A stretch of 13,307 bases of DNA from Hydrogenothermus sp. (lineage in GTDB: Bacteria; Aquificota; Aquificia; Aquificales; Hydrogenothermaceae). The DNA is taken from positions 1 through 13,307 of the forward strand of contig QNYP01000091.1 of NCBI GenBank assembly GCA_003978675.1, in the 5' to 3' direction. A program made the translations under genes and the position numbers. The notes under the pieces were generated by a model that was given only the letters and a program-made list of their open reading frames with translations, did no database searches and was not told the DNA's origin. Below are positions 5,956-13,307 of the stretch, in pieces (positions within the stretch are counted from its first letter, which is position 1; each line of letters begins with the position of its first letter).

Positions 5956-6585
5956 TTAATTTTCATCCTTTGAAGATAAAAGCTCAATTATTTCAAATAC
6001 TACCGTTTCCACCTGTGCAACTAATAAGTTTATTTTAGATTTTATATACCAATATCCTGCTAAAGATGGAATTGCTATAGATAAACCAAATGCTGTTGTT
6101 ATTAAAGCCTGTGAAATTCCTGCTGATAGAAGCTTAGGATTTGATAAACCTTCTAAAGATAAAGCTTCAAAAACTTGTATCATTCCAATTACAGTTCCTA
6201 AAAATCCAAGGAGTGGCGCTATTGATGCAATTGCTCCAATCGTTCCTGTATATCCTTCCAGTTTAGGAACCTCTAGTCTTGCTGTTTCTTCTGCTATTAG
6301 TTTTAGTTCTTCTAAATCTTTTTTGCCTTTTAAATATGCATTTAAAATCTCATATATTATATTTGTAGCAGTAGAAGGATATGTTTTTGCAACTGTCATT
6401 GCTTCTTCTATTTTATTTTCATTTAAAAATGAGACTATCTCTTCTATTGCTTTTAAAGGTATTATTTTTCCTGCTGAAAGAGAATATAGCCTTTCTATGA
6501 TAAATGCCACAGAAAGTATACCTAAAAATAGAAGTGGATACATTAATATTCCACCTTTCTGGAAAATAGCAATTATATATTCCAA
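5956..6585 (-). CDS. MotA/TolQ/ExbB family proton-channel protein
   Basis: This 209-residue membrane protein has three segments, near residues 13-35, 115-137 and 157-181, the standard TolQ/ExbB topology with a cytoplasmic loop between the first two. Family motifs include GTIGAIASIAPLLGFLGTV (114-132) and ALITTAFGLSIAIPSLAGY (160-178), which carries the conserved Thr of the proton pathway. The start is TTG at 6585; AGGAGG at 6592-6597 with a six-base spacer supports it. It forms the stator-like channel with the adjacent ExbD/TolR-like protein. Upstream lies the exported TPR protein gene, 17 bases away, suggesting the three act together. No TonB, TolA, TolB or Pal gene is visible. Confidence 0.9.
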   Translation of the reverse strand: MEYIIAIFQKGGILMYPLLFLGILSVAFIIERLYSLSAGKIIPLKAIEEIVSFLNENKIEEAMTVAKTYPSTATNIIYEILNAYLKGKKDLEELKLIAEETARLEVPKLEGYTGTIGAIASIAPLLGFLGTVIGMIQVFEALSLEGLSNPKLLSAGISQALITTAFGLSIAIPSLAGYWYIKSKINLLVAQVETVVFEIIELLSSKDEN

Positions 6586-6602
6586 TTTGTTCCTCCTTTC
6601 TA

Positions 6603-9386
6603 TTAATCTTTAATACATTTCGGTAAATCTTTTTTTAAGCTAGAGGCTTCATCATTTTCTGAAGATATAGGCTGGAGCATACAAGATGCCTCTATTCTTT
6701 TTCCTTGTTGTAATAATATTTTTGCCCCTTTTATCCTTGCCTGTTCTACCAAATCTTTTTCTTGAGAATATAGATATATAACATTAACATACTGGTTTAA
6801 TGCATCTTCAAGTTTTCCTTCTTGCTCATAAATATCCCCTAAAATTAGATAACTTTGGGCAACCTTTTTATAGTCCATCCCTTTTACTGCTTCTTCTAAA
6901 TACCTTTTTGCCTGCTTTAGATTACCTTTTTTTATCTCAATCATCGCAAGATAATAAGCTATATCGTTTCTATATTTTGGATATTTCTCATAAAGCTTAT
7001 AAAAATTCTTTTTTGCCTCAAAATAATTTCCTAACTTAAAGTTTAAAAGTGCTATTTTATAAATATTCTGGTCTGTTTGTGGTAGTTGCTGATAAAGTTT
7101 TAAAGCAAGCTCCAAACTACCTTCTTTTTCATAGATTTCTGCTAAAAGCTGTTTTACTGGAACTGTAAATTCTCCCTCTGGATATTTGAGTAAATATTCT
7201 AAAAATACTTTTTTAGCTTCATTTATTTTTCCTGAAGATTTTAAAATATATCCAAGCCTGTATAATGCCTGCTGTGATACTTCACTGTTTTTGTCTGCAA
7301 GCTGTCTAAGTATCTTTACTGATTCTTCTAATTTGCCTTTTTCAAAATAAACATTTGCAAGTTGTAATTTTAATAAATCTATATGAGGATAATCTGGATA
7401 CTTTTGTATAAACTCTTTTATCTGGTTTTCTACATCTTTTGAACTTTCTTTCATTTCCATAATTGTAAGCAAATATGCTGCATCAACCGCTTCTGGTGTT
7501 CCTGCGTATTTTTTTATGAAGTGTGTATATAGGGTTTTTGCTTCTTCCCTTTTACCCATGTTATATAGACTATCTGCCATTCTTAAATATGCCCTTTTTC
7601 CAAGGTATGTATCTCTAAATCTTTCGTAATACTCCTCAAATGCTTTTGCAGATTTTTCATATTCTCCGTTAGAAAAATAAGAATATGCGTATAAATACCC
7701 TGCTTCTTGGGCTATTTTGTCTGTTCCTTTAGATAGTTCTTTTAGAAGCTTTCTTGCCTTGGAAAGCTTTAATTTCTTTAGAAATACATAAGCTTTTAAA
7801 AATTTAGATTTTCTATCAGTTTGATTTTTTATTATTTTGTATGCTAAGTCTTCATTGCCTAAATTAAATGCTGAAACTGCTTTCATATATTCATCTTTAA
7901 ATGCTTGATATGCTTTTTCATATTCTTTTTTCTTGAAGAAATACCAGCCAAGCATATTTGACGCAAAAACTTGGTCATAATTTTTTACTAATTTGATAGT
8001 CTCAAGTAGTTTTATATCATTATTCGTAAAGTAATAAATATCTGATAAATATTTTAGGGCTGTTTCTTTTATATAGTCTTTTTTTGAGTATTTATAGGCT
8101 TTTTTCAAATAAAACTTTGCTTCATATAAATTTCCAAGATTTATTAATGCATATGCAGTATATAGATTAAACTCTGGATTATCTATTTCTTTTAATAATC
8201 TATATGCGTATTCATAAAAACCTGCATTGTAAGCTGAAATAGCTATTAGTTTTTTTAGGACTTTTTTATTTTTATTTGACAAGCCTAAAGCCTTTTGTGC
8301 AACAGCTAAAGCATCTATATACTTTCCATCTTTTAAAAGCTGGTAAGATACATAAATATAAACATTTTGAGCTAAATCTTTATCTCTTATCTCTAAACTT
8401 CCTATTTCATCTAGAACCTTTTGTATTTGTCCTTTATTTGCAAAAACAATCAGTTTTCCATAAATTGCATATTTAGAAAAAACATCTGCCCTTGAATACT
8501 TATCTAAAAACTCATCAAATAGATTTTCTGCTTTTGTAAAATCTTTTTTCTTTAAATATACAATTGCTTTTAAAATTGTTTTGTATTTTTCATAGTTCTT
8601 AACTTGGTTTAGATTTTTGAGGGATTTATCTAATTCATTTTGCTTTATGTAATAATAAGATTTTGCTAATCTACAGTAATTTACAAACCCTAAATCTAAG
8701 TTTTCACATTCTATAGAGTTGAAATTTTTATCCTCTTTTTTATCTAAAAAATTAATAATGGACTTTAAAAACTGGTTTTCATCTACCAAAATTGCCTTTG
8801 ACAAAAATTTATCTGCTTGTAGCAAATCCGATAATAAAATTGCAACAACAGCCCCTGAAATACAACTTTCAGTTTTTAGATAAAAGTCTGTATTACAAGC
8901 ATCTTCAAAACCGTTTAGTGATTCTTCTAAATCGCTAATCTCATAAGCAGATAGTCCTAAAATATAATTTGCAACTGCAAGTAATGTTTTATCTATTTTT
9001 TTCTTGTTTTTATACTTATCTATATATTCTTTTGCCTTTTGGTATGCAAATATAAAATTTCCATCTTGAAATTTTGTAATAATATCAGCAAGCTCTGCCT
9101 TTTCAGGTGGAAATCCTAAAAAACTTTTTGGCTTTCTTACATCTGCAATTATTGGTTTTATATCAACTGGATAAACAAAAGGAATATCTATATTAAACGT
9201 TATATTTATCTGGTTCAACTGTAAAACTTTAGGAGGTTTTAAAGGTTCTTTTTCCTCTTGCTTAATTGCAATTATTTCTAGTGGAAATATAACATCTGGT
9301 AGTTTTATTTCTTCTGTTTTTTTTGCAAATGTAAAACTAAATACTATTAAGCTAAAAAGAACCACTAAATTTATAATTTTCTTCAT
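6603..9386 (-). CDS. Large exported tetratricopeptide-repeat protein
   Basis: This 927-residue protein begins with a signal peptide (MKK, a hydrophobic stretch to residue 18, and a likely cleavage after TFA at 19-21). There is no lipobox Cys, so it is probably periplasmic or outer-membrane-associated. Residues 24-95 are proline-rich and non-repetitive; from about 95 to 905 the protein is continuous helical hairpins of TPR type, clearest in the C-terminal half (for example ALYRLGYILKSSGKINEAKK and YLILGDIYEQEGKLEDALNQ). It has only six cysteines, in three pairs: 164/175, 227/238 and 902/924. The ATG at 9386 has GAGG at 9396-9399 and overlaps the end of ribF by 35 bases. Position directly before TolQ/TolR-like genes suggests a scaffold for a proton-powered envelope machine, loosely comparable to CpoB in Tol-Pal systems, but the specific partner and role are unknown. 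Confidence 0.85.
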   Translation of the reverse strand: MKKIINLVVLFSLIVFSFTFAKKTEEIKLPDVIFPLEIIAIKQEEKEPLKPPKVLQLNQINITFNIDIPFVYPVDIKPIIADVRKPKSFLGFPPEKAELADIITKFQDGNFIFAYQKAKEYIDKYKNKKKIDKTLLAVANYILGLSAYEISDLEESLNGFEDACNTDFYLKTESCISGAVVAILLSDLLQADKFLSKAILVDENQFLKSIINFLDKKEDKNFNSIECENLDLGFVNYCRLAKSYYYIKQNELDKSLKNLNQVKNYEKYKTILKAIVYLKKKDFTKAENLFDEFLDKYSRADVFSKYAIYGKLIVFANKGQIQKVLDEIGSLEIRDKDLAQNVYIYVSYQLLKDGKYIDALAVAQKALGLSNKNKKVLKKLIAISAYNAGFYEYAYRLLKEIDNPEFNLYTAYALINLGNLYEAKFYLKKAYKYSKKDYIKETALKYLSDIYYFTNNDIKLLETIKLVKNYDQVFASNMLGWYFFKKKEYEKAYQAFKDEYMKAVSAFNLGNEDLAYKIIKNQTDRKSKFLKAYVFLKKLKLSKARKLLKELSKGTDKIAQEAGYLYAYSYFSNGEYEKSAKAFEEYYERFRDTYLGKRAYLRMADSLYNMGKREEAKTLYTHFIKKYAGTPEAVDAAYLLTIMEMKESSKDVENQIKEFIQKYPDYPHIDLLKLQLANVYFEKGKLEESVKILRQLADKNSEVSQQALYRLGYILKSSGKINEAKKVFLEYLLKYPEGEFTVPVKQLLAEIYEKEGSLELALKLYQQLPQTDQNIYKIALLNFKLGNYFEAKKNFYKLYEKYPKYRNDIAYYLAMIEIKKGNLKQAKRYLEEAVKGMDYKKVAQSYLILGDIYEQEGKLEDALNQYVNVIYLYSQEKDLVEQARIKGAKILLQQGKRIEASCMLQPISSENDEASSLKKDLPKCIKD

Positions 9387-10278
9387 TTAAAATTTCCTCA
9401 ATCTTTTTTACATCCATTAAAATTTGATTTTTTAGTTTTTTCACACTTTCAAACTTTTTTTCCTCTCTTATATATTTTATAAAATAAACTTTTGCAAAAT
9501 ATTGATTAATTTCTTCATTAAAGTTTTGGATTATATGAGCTTCTATTAAAGGATTTTTCCCTTCAAAAGTTGGTTTTATTCCAAAATTTATTGCAGATTT
9601 ATACACTTTTCCGTTTATCTCAATAAATCCTGCATAAACACCATATTTTAAGCACAAATTTTCTTGAGGATCTACATTAATCGTAGGAAATCCTAGTTCT
9701 TTACCTAATCCCTGGCCTTTTACAATTTTCCCTTTTAGACAATAAATTCTGTTTATTAATTGGTTTATTTTCTCTATATTTCCCTCTTTTAATAATTTAC
9801 GTAAAACAGAAGAACCAAGTTTATCTTTGTTTAATAAAACCTTTTGGACAGGTATTACTTCTATAAAATTTTTTAAATAATTAATATCTCCTTTTTTATC
9901 TTTACCAAATTTCCAGTCTTGCCCTACAACTACAAGTTTGCAGTTTAGATTATTTTTTAAAAAATCTATAAATTCATCAGGAGTTTTTTTAGCAAATTCT
10001 TTTGTAAACGAAATTACTAAAAAGTAATCTATTCCTAGTTTTTTTAAAAATTCTTTTTTCGTTTCTAAATTTGTTATTTTACAAAGAGTTTCTCCTGTAA
10101 AAACTTCCCTTGGATGTGGATTAAATGAGATTACTACTGTTTTTAAATTTCTTTTTTTAGCTTCTTTTTTAAGTGTCTCTAAAACTTTTAAATGCCCTTC
10201 GTGGAATCCATCAAAATTTCCTATACTACAGGCTGTATTTTCTTTTAATGGAATGTCTTTTATTGATATTGTTCTCAT
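9352..10278 (-). CDS. ribF: Bifunctional riboflavin kinase/FAD synthetase
   Basis: RibF phosphorylates riboflavin to FMN and adenylylates FMN to FAD in the cytoplasm. The 308-residue product has both domains in normal order. The N-terminal nucleotidyltransferase shows GNFDGFHEGH (20-29), NPHPREVF (53-60), KFGKDKKGD (123-131) and SSVLRKLLKEG (156-166), a variant of the usual 'SST.IR..L..G'. The C-terminal flavokinase shows GQGLGKELGFPTINV (188-202), YGVYAGF (212-218), FGIKPTF (232-238) and a final REEKKF...L..QI block (271-286). Its ATG shares bases with the recX stop (ATGA, 10278-10275), so coupling to recX is likely. The 3' end overlaps the start of the TPR gene. Nothing suggests an FMN riboswitch. 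Confidence 0.95.
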   Translation of the reverse strand: MRTISIKDIPLKENTACSIGNFDGFHEGHLKVLETLKKEAKKRNLKTVVISFNPHPREVFTGETLCKITNLETKKEFLKKLGIDYFLVISFTKEFAKKTPDEFIDFLKNNLNCKLVVVGQDWKFGKDKKGDINYLKNFIEVIPVQKVLLNKDKLGSSVLRKLLKEGNIEKINQLINRIYCLKGKIVKGQGLGKELGFPTINVDPQENLCLKYGVYAGFIEINGKVYKSAINFGIKPTFEGKNPLIEAHIIQNFNEEINQYFAKVYFIKYIREEKKFESVKKLKNQILMDVKKIEEILNEENYKFSGSF

Positions 10279-10688
10279 TCAGCCTCATTTAGAAATATAT
10301 TTGTAGCTTCTTTTGCAACCTGATAACTAAAACCTCTGTTAATAAGATATTTTACAATAGAGTAAAAATCTTTTTCTTTTTTGTATTTTTTCAAACGGTT
10401 TAACGCTGATTTAAGTTCTTCTTCATAAGAAAAATCATTATCTAGAATATAACCTTTACTGTATAACTTTGATTTAAATTTTATAGAAGAATATCCTTTT
10501 TCCAAATATTTTTCTTTGTATCTATGAGCTAATTTTTCATCATTAATATATCCATTATCTTCTAAATATTTTATAGTTTCTGCTATTTCTTCTTCAGAAA
10601 ATCCTTTTTGAACAAGCTTTTTCTTTAATTCTTCACTGAAATAATCTCTTTTACTAAGAAGTTTAAAAGCATAAGTTTTAGCTTTCAA
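10275..10688 (-). CDS. recX: RecX family regulatory protein
   Basis: RecX binds RecA filaments and limits their extension and ATPase activity. The 137-residue product shows tandem three-helix RecX repeats: AFKLLSKRDYFSEELKKKL (7-25), GFSEEEIAETIKYLEDNGYI (29-48), DEKLAHRY and a last NRGFSYQVAKEAT. The start is TTG at 10688; AGGAGG (10701-10706), inside the end of pilT, is the only ribosome site and lies 12 bases away, a rather long spacer that may give weak expression, which would suit an inhibitor. The gene is separated from recA by pilT but is in the same run on the same strand. It ends overlapping ribF by four bases. Confidence 0.88.
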   Translation of the reverse strand: MKAKTYAFKLLSKRDYFSEELKKKLVQKGFSEEEIAETIKYLEDNGYINDEKLAHRYKEKYLEKGYSSIKFKSKLYSKGYILDNDFSYEEELKSALNRLKKYKKEKDFYSIVKYLINRGFSYQVAKEATNIFLNEAE

Positions 10689-10693
10689 TAATT

Positions 10694-11830
10694 TTAGCTT
10701 CCTCCTGCAAAATATCCAAATGAACTTCCAAAATCATCATCCATAGATGTTTCCGTAGAAATACCTTTCATTCTAAGTTCTAAATCTGCAGGACTTTCTG
10801 ATGCTGCAAGAGCATCTTCTTTTGTAATCAGGCCTTTGTTGTATAAATCAAGTAAAGCTTGGTCGAATGTTTGCATACCATATTGATTTCTCCCTTTTTC
10901 CATTAAATCATTAATTGTTTCAAACTTATCTGGATCTAAAATAGCATCATAAATCGCTCCTGTGTTTATTAACAGTTCAACCGCAGCAACTACCCCTTTA
11001 CCATCTTTTCGTGGAACTAATCTTTGAGATATTACAGCTCTTAATGTTGCAGCAAGAAGTATTCTTATTTGGTTTTGAGCTTCTAATGGAAACATATCTA
11101 TAATTCTATTTATTGTTTCTTTCGCATTTTGAGTGTGTAGAGTAGAAAAAACTAAGTGTCCTGTTTCTGCTGCTCTAATAGCGGTTTCAATTGTTTCTAA
11201 ATCTCTCATTTCTCCAACTAGAATAACATCTGGATCTTCACGAAGAGCAGCCCTTAAAGCTGTTGAGAAACTCATGGTATCAAGTCCTATTTCTCTTTGA
11301 ACTATATAACTGTTTTTATCTCTAAAAACATATTCTATAGGGTCTTCAATTGTAATAATTACATCTTTTTCTCTTTCATTTCTATAATCAATCATAGAGG
11401 CAAGAGTTGTTGATTTTCCAGAACCTGTTGGACCTGTTACTAAAACAAGGCCTCTTTTTTCTAAAGCAATATCTTTTAGTTTTTGTGGAAGCATTAACTC
11501 ATCTATTGTAGGTATTACAGTTTTTAAAATACGAAATGCAAAAGCAAAAGTCCCCCGTTGTTTATATATATTTACCCTAAATCTACTTACACCGGGAATA
11601 GAATAAGATATATCTAGCTCTCCCTGTTCTGCCAACCTATTTCTTTTTACTTCCGTTGGAACAACCTTTTTTACAAAACTCAATATATCATCTGCATTTA
11701 ATCTTCCAAACTCTTCTTGTGGTTGAAGTTTCTTATTTATTCTAAAAAATGGTGGAAGACCAACTTTTAAATGAATATCTGATGCATCAATTTCAACAGC
11801 TTTTGTTAAAATTGAATCTAAATCAGCCAT
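10694..11830 (-). CDS. pilT: Type IV pilus retraction ATPase PilT
   Basis: PilT is the cytoplasmic hexameric ATPase that depolymerises type IV pili, powering twitching and DNA uptake. In the 378-residue form the N-terminal domain has SDIHLKVG (17-24), Walker A is GPTGSGKST (133-141), the Asp box is ITIEDPIEY, Walker B is DVILVGEMRD (201-210), AIRAAETGH spans 217-225, and the His box includes STLHTQNA (229-236). An upstream TTG at 11845 would add five residues, but the ATG at 11830 gives the familiar start, has GAGG at 11840-11843 with a nine-base spacer, and overlaps the recA stop by eight bases. No pilus assembly genes are in the window, so the gene sits away from a pil cluster but directly after recA, which fits a competence or recombination link without proving it. 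Confidence 0.95.
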   Translation of the reverse strand: MADLDSILTKAVEIDASDIHLKVGLPPFFRINKKLQPQEEFGRLNADDILSFVKKVVPTEVKRNRLAEQGELDISYSIPGVSRFRVNIYKQRGTFAFAFRILKTVIPTIDELMLPQKLKDIALEKRGLVLVTGPTGSGKSTTLASMIDYRNEREKDVIITIEDPIEYVFRDKNSYIVQREIGLDTMSFSTALRAALREDPDVILVGEMRDLETIETAIRAAETGHLVFSTLHTQNAKETINRIIDMFPLEAQNQIRILLAATLRAVISQRLVPRKDGKGVVAAVELLINTGAIYDAILDPDKFETINDLMEKGRNQYGMQTFDQALLDLYNKGLITKEDALAASESPADLELRMKGISTETSMDDDFGSSFGYFAGGS

Positions 11831-12848
11831 TTTCCATTGCCTCAATTATCTTTTGTTTTATTTCCTCTGCTAAAGCTCTATCAGTTTTTAATCTTTCCCT
11901 TGCTTTTTCTTTTCCTTGACCAAGTTTTATATCACCATAAGAATACCAAGCACCACTTTTCTTAATAATTCCAAGCTCTTCTCCTAAATCTAAAAGTTCT
12001 CCTTCTTTCGAAATACCTTCTCCATAAATTACATCAAATTCTGCTTCTTTAAATGGCGGTGCAAGTTTATTTTTAACTATTTTAACTTTTACTCTACTAC
12101 CAACTCTTTCACTGCCTTCTTTTATATCAGATTTTCTAACTTCCATTCTCATATCAGCAAAGAATTTAATAGCTCTTCCACCAGTTGTAGTTTCTGGATT
12201 TCCAAACATAGTTCCAACTTTTTCTCTAACCTGATTTATTAAAATTAAAGCAGTATTACTTTTATTAACTGCTCCTTTTAAAATTCTCATTGCTTTAGAC
12301 ATTAATCTTGCATGAAGACCAATATTAGAATCTTCTATATCCCCTTCAAGTTCTGCCTTTGGAACAAGTGCTGCAACAGAATCTATTACAATAACATCTA
12401 TAACACCACTTCTAACAAGAGTTTCTGCTATTTCTAGAGCCTGCTCTCCATAATCAGGCTGAGAAATGATTAAATCTTCAAGGTTTACCCCTATAGCTTT
12501 TGCATATTTAGGGTCAAAAGCATGCTCAGCATCTATAAAAACAGCTTTTCCACCTCTTTTTTGAGATTCTGCTATAATATGAAGAGTTAAAGTTGTTTTA
12601 CCAGAACTTTCTGCACCAAATATTTCAACTACTCTTCCCTTTGGAATTCCCCCAATCCCTGTAGCTCTGTCTAAAGATAATGAACCTGTAGGTATGGTTT
12701 CTATATTTTTTATAGCATCAGAAGAAAAGGTCATTATAGAACCTTTTCCAAACTTCTTCTCTATTTGTGCTAATGCACTTTCTAATGCTTTCTTTTTTGC
12801 TTCTATCTCATTTTGCTGATTGTTCTTTTTTTCCTTGGTAGTAGACAT
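11823..12848 (-). CDS. recA: Recombinase RecA
   Basis: RecA forms ATP-dependent filaments on single-stranded DNA for strand exchange and triggers the SOS response. The 341-residue protein is full length: N-terminal oligomerisation helix (about 16-36, KALESALAQIEKKFGKGSIM), Walker A GAESSGKT (78-85), Walker B VIVIDSVAAL (152-161), the DNA-binding loop region around KAELEGDIEDSNIGLHARLM, and LINQVREKVG followed by NPETTTGGRAIKFFA (218-231). The C-terminal tail is short with few acidic residues compared with the long acidic tail of enterobacterial RecA. AGGAGG at 12856-12861 with a seven-base spacer fixes the ATG. No clear LexA box is seen in the 75 bases before it; a short palindrome is noted separately. 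The gene overlaps pilT at its 3' end. Confidence 0.98.
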   Translation of the reverse strand: MSTTKEKKNNQQNEIEAKKKALESALAQIEKKFGKGSIMTFSSDAIKNIETIPTGSLSLDRATGIGGIPKGRVVEIFGAESSGKTTLTLHIIAESQKRGGKAVFIDAEHAFDPKYAKAIGVNLEDLIISQPDYGEQALEIAETLVRSGVIDVIVIDSVAALVPKAELEGDIEDSNIGLHARLMSKAMRILKGAVNKSNTALILINQVREKVGTMFGNPETTTGGRAIKFFADMRMEVRKSDIKEGSERVGSRVKVKIVKNKLAPPFKEAEFDVIYGEGISKEGELLDLGEELGIIKKSGAWYSYGDIKLGQGKEKARERLKTDRALAEEIKQKIIEAMENG

Positions 12849-12863
12849 CTAATTTCCTCCTTT

Positions 12864-12920
12864 TTACTGTTCTTGGTTTTTATAATCTTTATCACCATGT
12901 TTTAATGGAAACATTGTCAT
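12864..12920 (-). other. Possible 18-codon leader ORF between gatC and recA
   Basis: Minus-strand ATG at 12920-12918 opens an 18-codon frame (MTMFPLKHGDKDYKNQEQ) ending in TAA at 12866-12864, three bases before the recA ribosome site. It fills almost all of the gatC-recA gap. There is no strong ribosome site in front of it, though it starts three bases after the gatC stop and could be reached by re-initiating ribosomes. It could equally be chance in a 75-base gap. I recognise no family. Confidence 0.2.
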
Positions 12921-12923
12921 TTC

Positions 12924-13214
12924 TTATTCAGCTTTAACAACTCTTGGAACAACAAAAAATCCATTTGCTTTTTGAGGTGCATTTTCTAAAGCTTCTTCGT
13001 TTGTTAGTCCTTCTTTAGGTGTATCTTCTCTTAATGGAGCATTTGCATCAATAATCTCATAAAAAGGAGAGACTTCAGATGTATCAAGTTCATTTAATTT
13101 TTCAATAAAATCTAAAATCTGAGGAAGTTGCTTCGAAAAAATTTCTATTTCTTCTTCTGACAATTCAATTCTCGCAAGTTTAGCAACTTTTACAACTTCT
13201 TCTTTTGTAAGCAT
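12924..13214 (-). CDS. gatC: Aspartyl/glutamyl-tRNA amidotransferase subunit C
   Basis: GatC is the small subunit that wraps and stabilises GatA in the GatCAB complex, which converts Glu-tRNA(Gln) and often Asp-tRNA(Asn) to the amidated forms. The 96-residue product is typical in length and pattern: KEEVVKVAKLARIELSEEE (4-22), FSKQLPQILDFIEKLNELD (26-44), and the late LREDTPKEG (61-69) and APQKANGFFVVPRVV (79-93) blocks. GGAG at 13222-13225 is well spaced from the ATG at 13214. Neither gatA nor gatB is next to it here; upstream sequence is lost because the window turns into an inverted copy at 13232. Its last five codons lie within the arm (12862-12937) that is copied at the window end. Confidence 0.95.
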   Translation of the reverse strand: MLTKEEVVKVAKLARIELSEEEIEIFSKQLPQILDFIEKLNELDTSEVSPFYEIIDANAPLREDTPKEGLTNEEALENAPQKANGFFVVPRVVKAE

Positions 13215-13231
13215 GGTTTTTCTCCATATTT

Positions 13232-13307
13232 TTAAAGCTGAATAAGAAATGACAATGTTTCCATTAAAACATGGTGATAAAGATTATAAAAACCAAGAAC
13301 AGTAAAA
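13232..13307. repeat. Right terminal fold-back arm (exact inverted copy of 12862-12937)
   Basis: The last 76 bases are the exact reverse complement of 12862-12937, which covers the gatC-recA gap and the last codons of gatC. Paired coordinates sum to 26169; pairing fails at 13231 against 12938. The loop is 294 bases and contains most of gatC. This mirrors the structure at the left end, so the two are best read as the same kind of artefact. Authentic sequence on this side ends at about 13231, just after the gatC ribosome site. Confidence 0.95.

Noticed and set aside
11831..11845. Earlier pilT start at TTG 11845
   Set aside because: The ATG at 11830 has GAGG nine bases upstream and gives the expected PilT N-terminus; the TTG lies partly on that ribosome site.
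1..13307. Terminal inverted repeats of a linear element or transposon
   Set aside because: The two ends are unrelated in sequence; each matches only its own nearby interior, so they are separate fold-backs and not a terminal inverted repeat pair. No transposase is present.
1..13307. CRISPR arrays, tRNA or rRNA genes, insertion sequences, riboswitches
   Set aside because: No regularly spaced direct repeats, cloverleaf-like segments, transposase frames or recognisable aptamers were seen; almost all sequence is coding and the remaining gaps are short.

Overview
The window is very AT-rich (roughly 30% GC by eye), with strong ATA/AGA/TTA codon use and Lys/Glu/Ile-rich proteins. Family content, a MoaC-MogA fusion, a DUF4416 protein and a scattered operon style (rimM away from trmD/rplS; recA, pilT and recX in one run) suggest a thermophilic Aquificota-type bacterium, most likely a Hydrogenothermaceae relative such as Sulfurihydrogenibium. 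That placement is inference from protein style, not from a marker alignment. Both ends of the window are exact fold-back inverted repeats of nearby internal sequence (1-109 against 206-314; 13232-13307 against 12862-12937). This is the signature of a complete contig with chimeric ends, for example from amplified single-cell or low-input DNA. The trustworthy sequence is about 110-13231.

Plus strand, 111-3440: a long-form class II fructose-bisphosphate aldolase followed by a stem-loop terminator; a short Uma2-family protein that appears to have lost its nuclease core; a MoaC-MogA/MoaB fusion for molybdenum cofactor synthesis; and a DUF4416 protein that overlaps the fusion gene.

Minus strand, 13214 down to about 3423, convergent with the first block: gatC, recA, pilT, recX, ribF, a 927-residue exported helical-repeat (TPR) protein, a TolQ/ExbB-like and a TolR/ExbD-like motor pair, rimM, phoH, ybeY and a small membrane ORF. 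Gaps are mostly under 80 bases and several genes overlap, so this is probably one long transcript or a few, with a possible internal promoter in the rimM-phoH gap. Functions are mixed: tRNA charging, recombination, pilus retraction, flavin cofactors, an envelope proton-motive-force module, and ribosome maturation (RimM, PhoH, YbeY).

Nothing here is clearly a new defence or mobile system. The points most worth checking are: (1) the phoH reading frame extends 57 codons upstream to a textbook Shine-Dalgarno but has no ATG, GTG or TTG there, only ATA; (2) a small single-membrane-span ORF coupled to ybeY is interrupted by an in-frame TGA; (3) points 1 and 2 would both be explained by a C-to-T change on the plus strand, so sequence error competes with biology; (4) a core-less Uma2 protein; (5) a TPR/TolQ/TolR trio with paired cysteines and no visible TolA, TonB or Pal; and (6) the fold-back contig ends.
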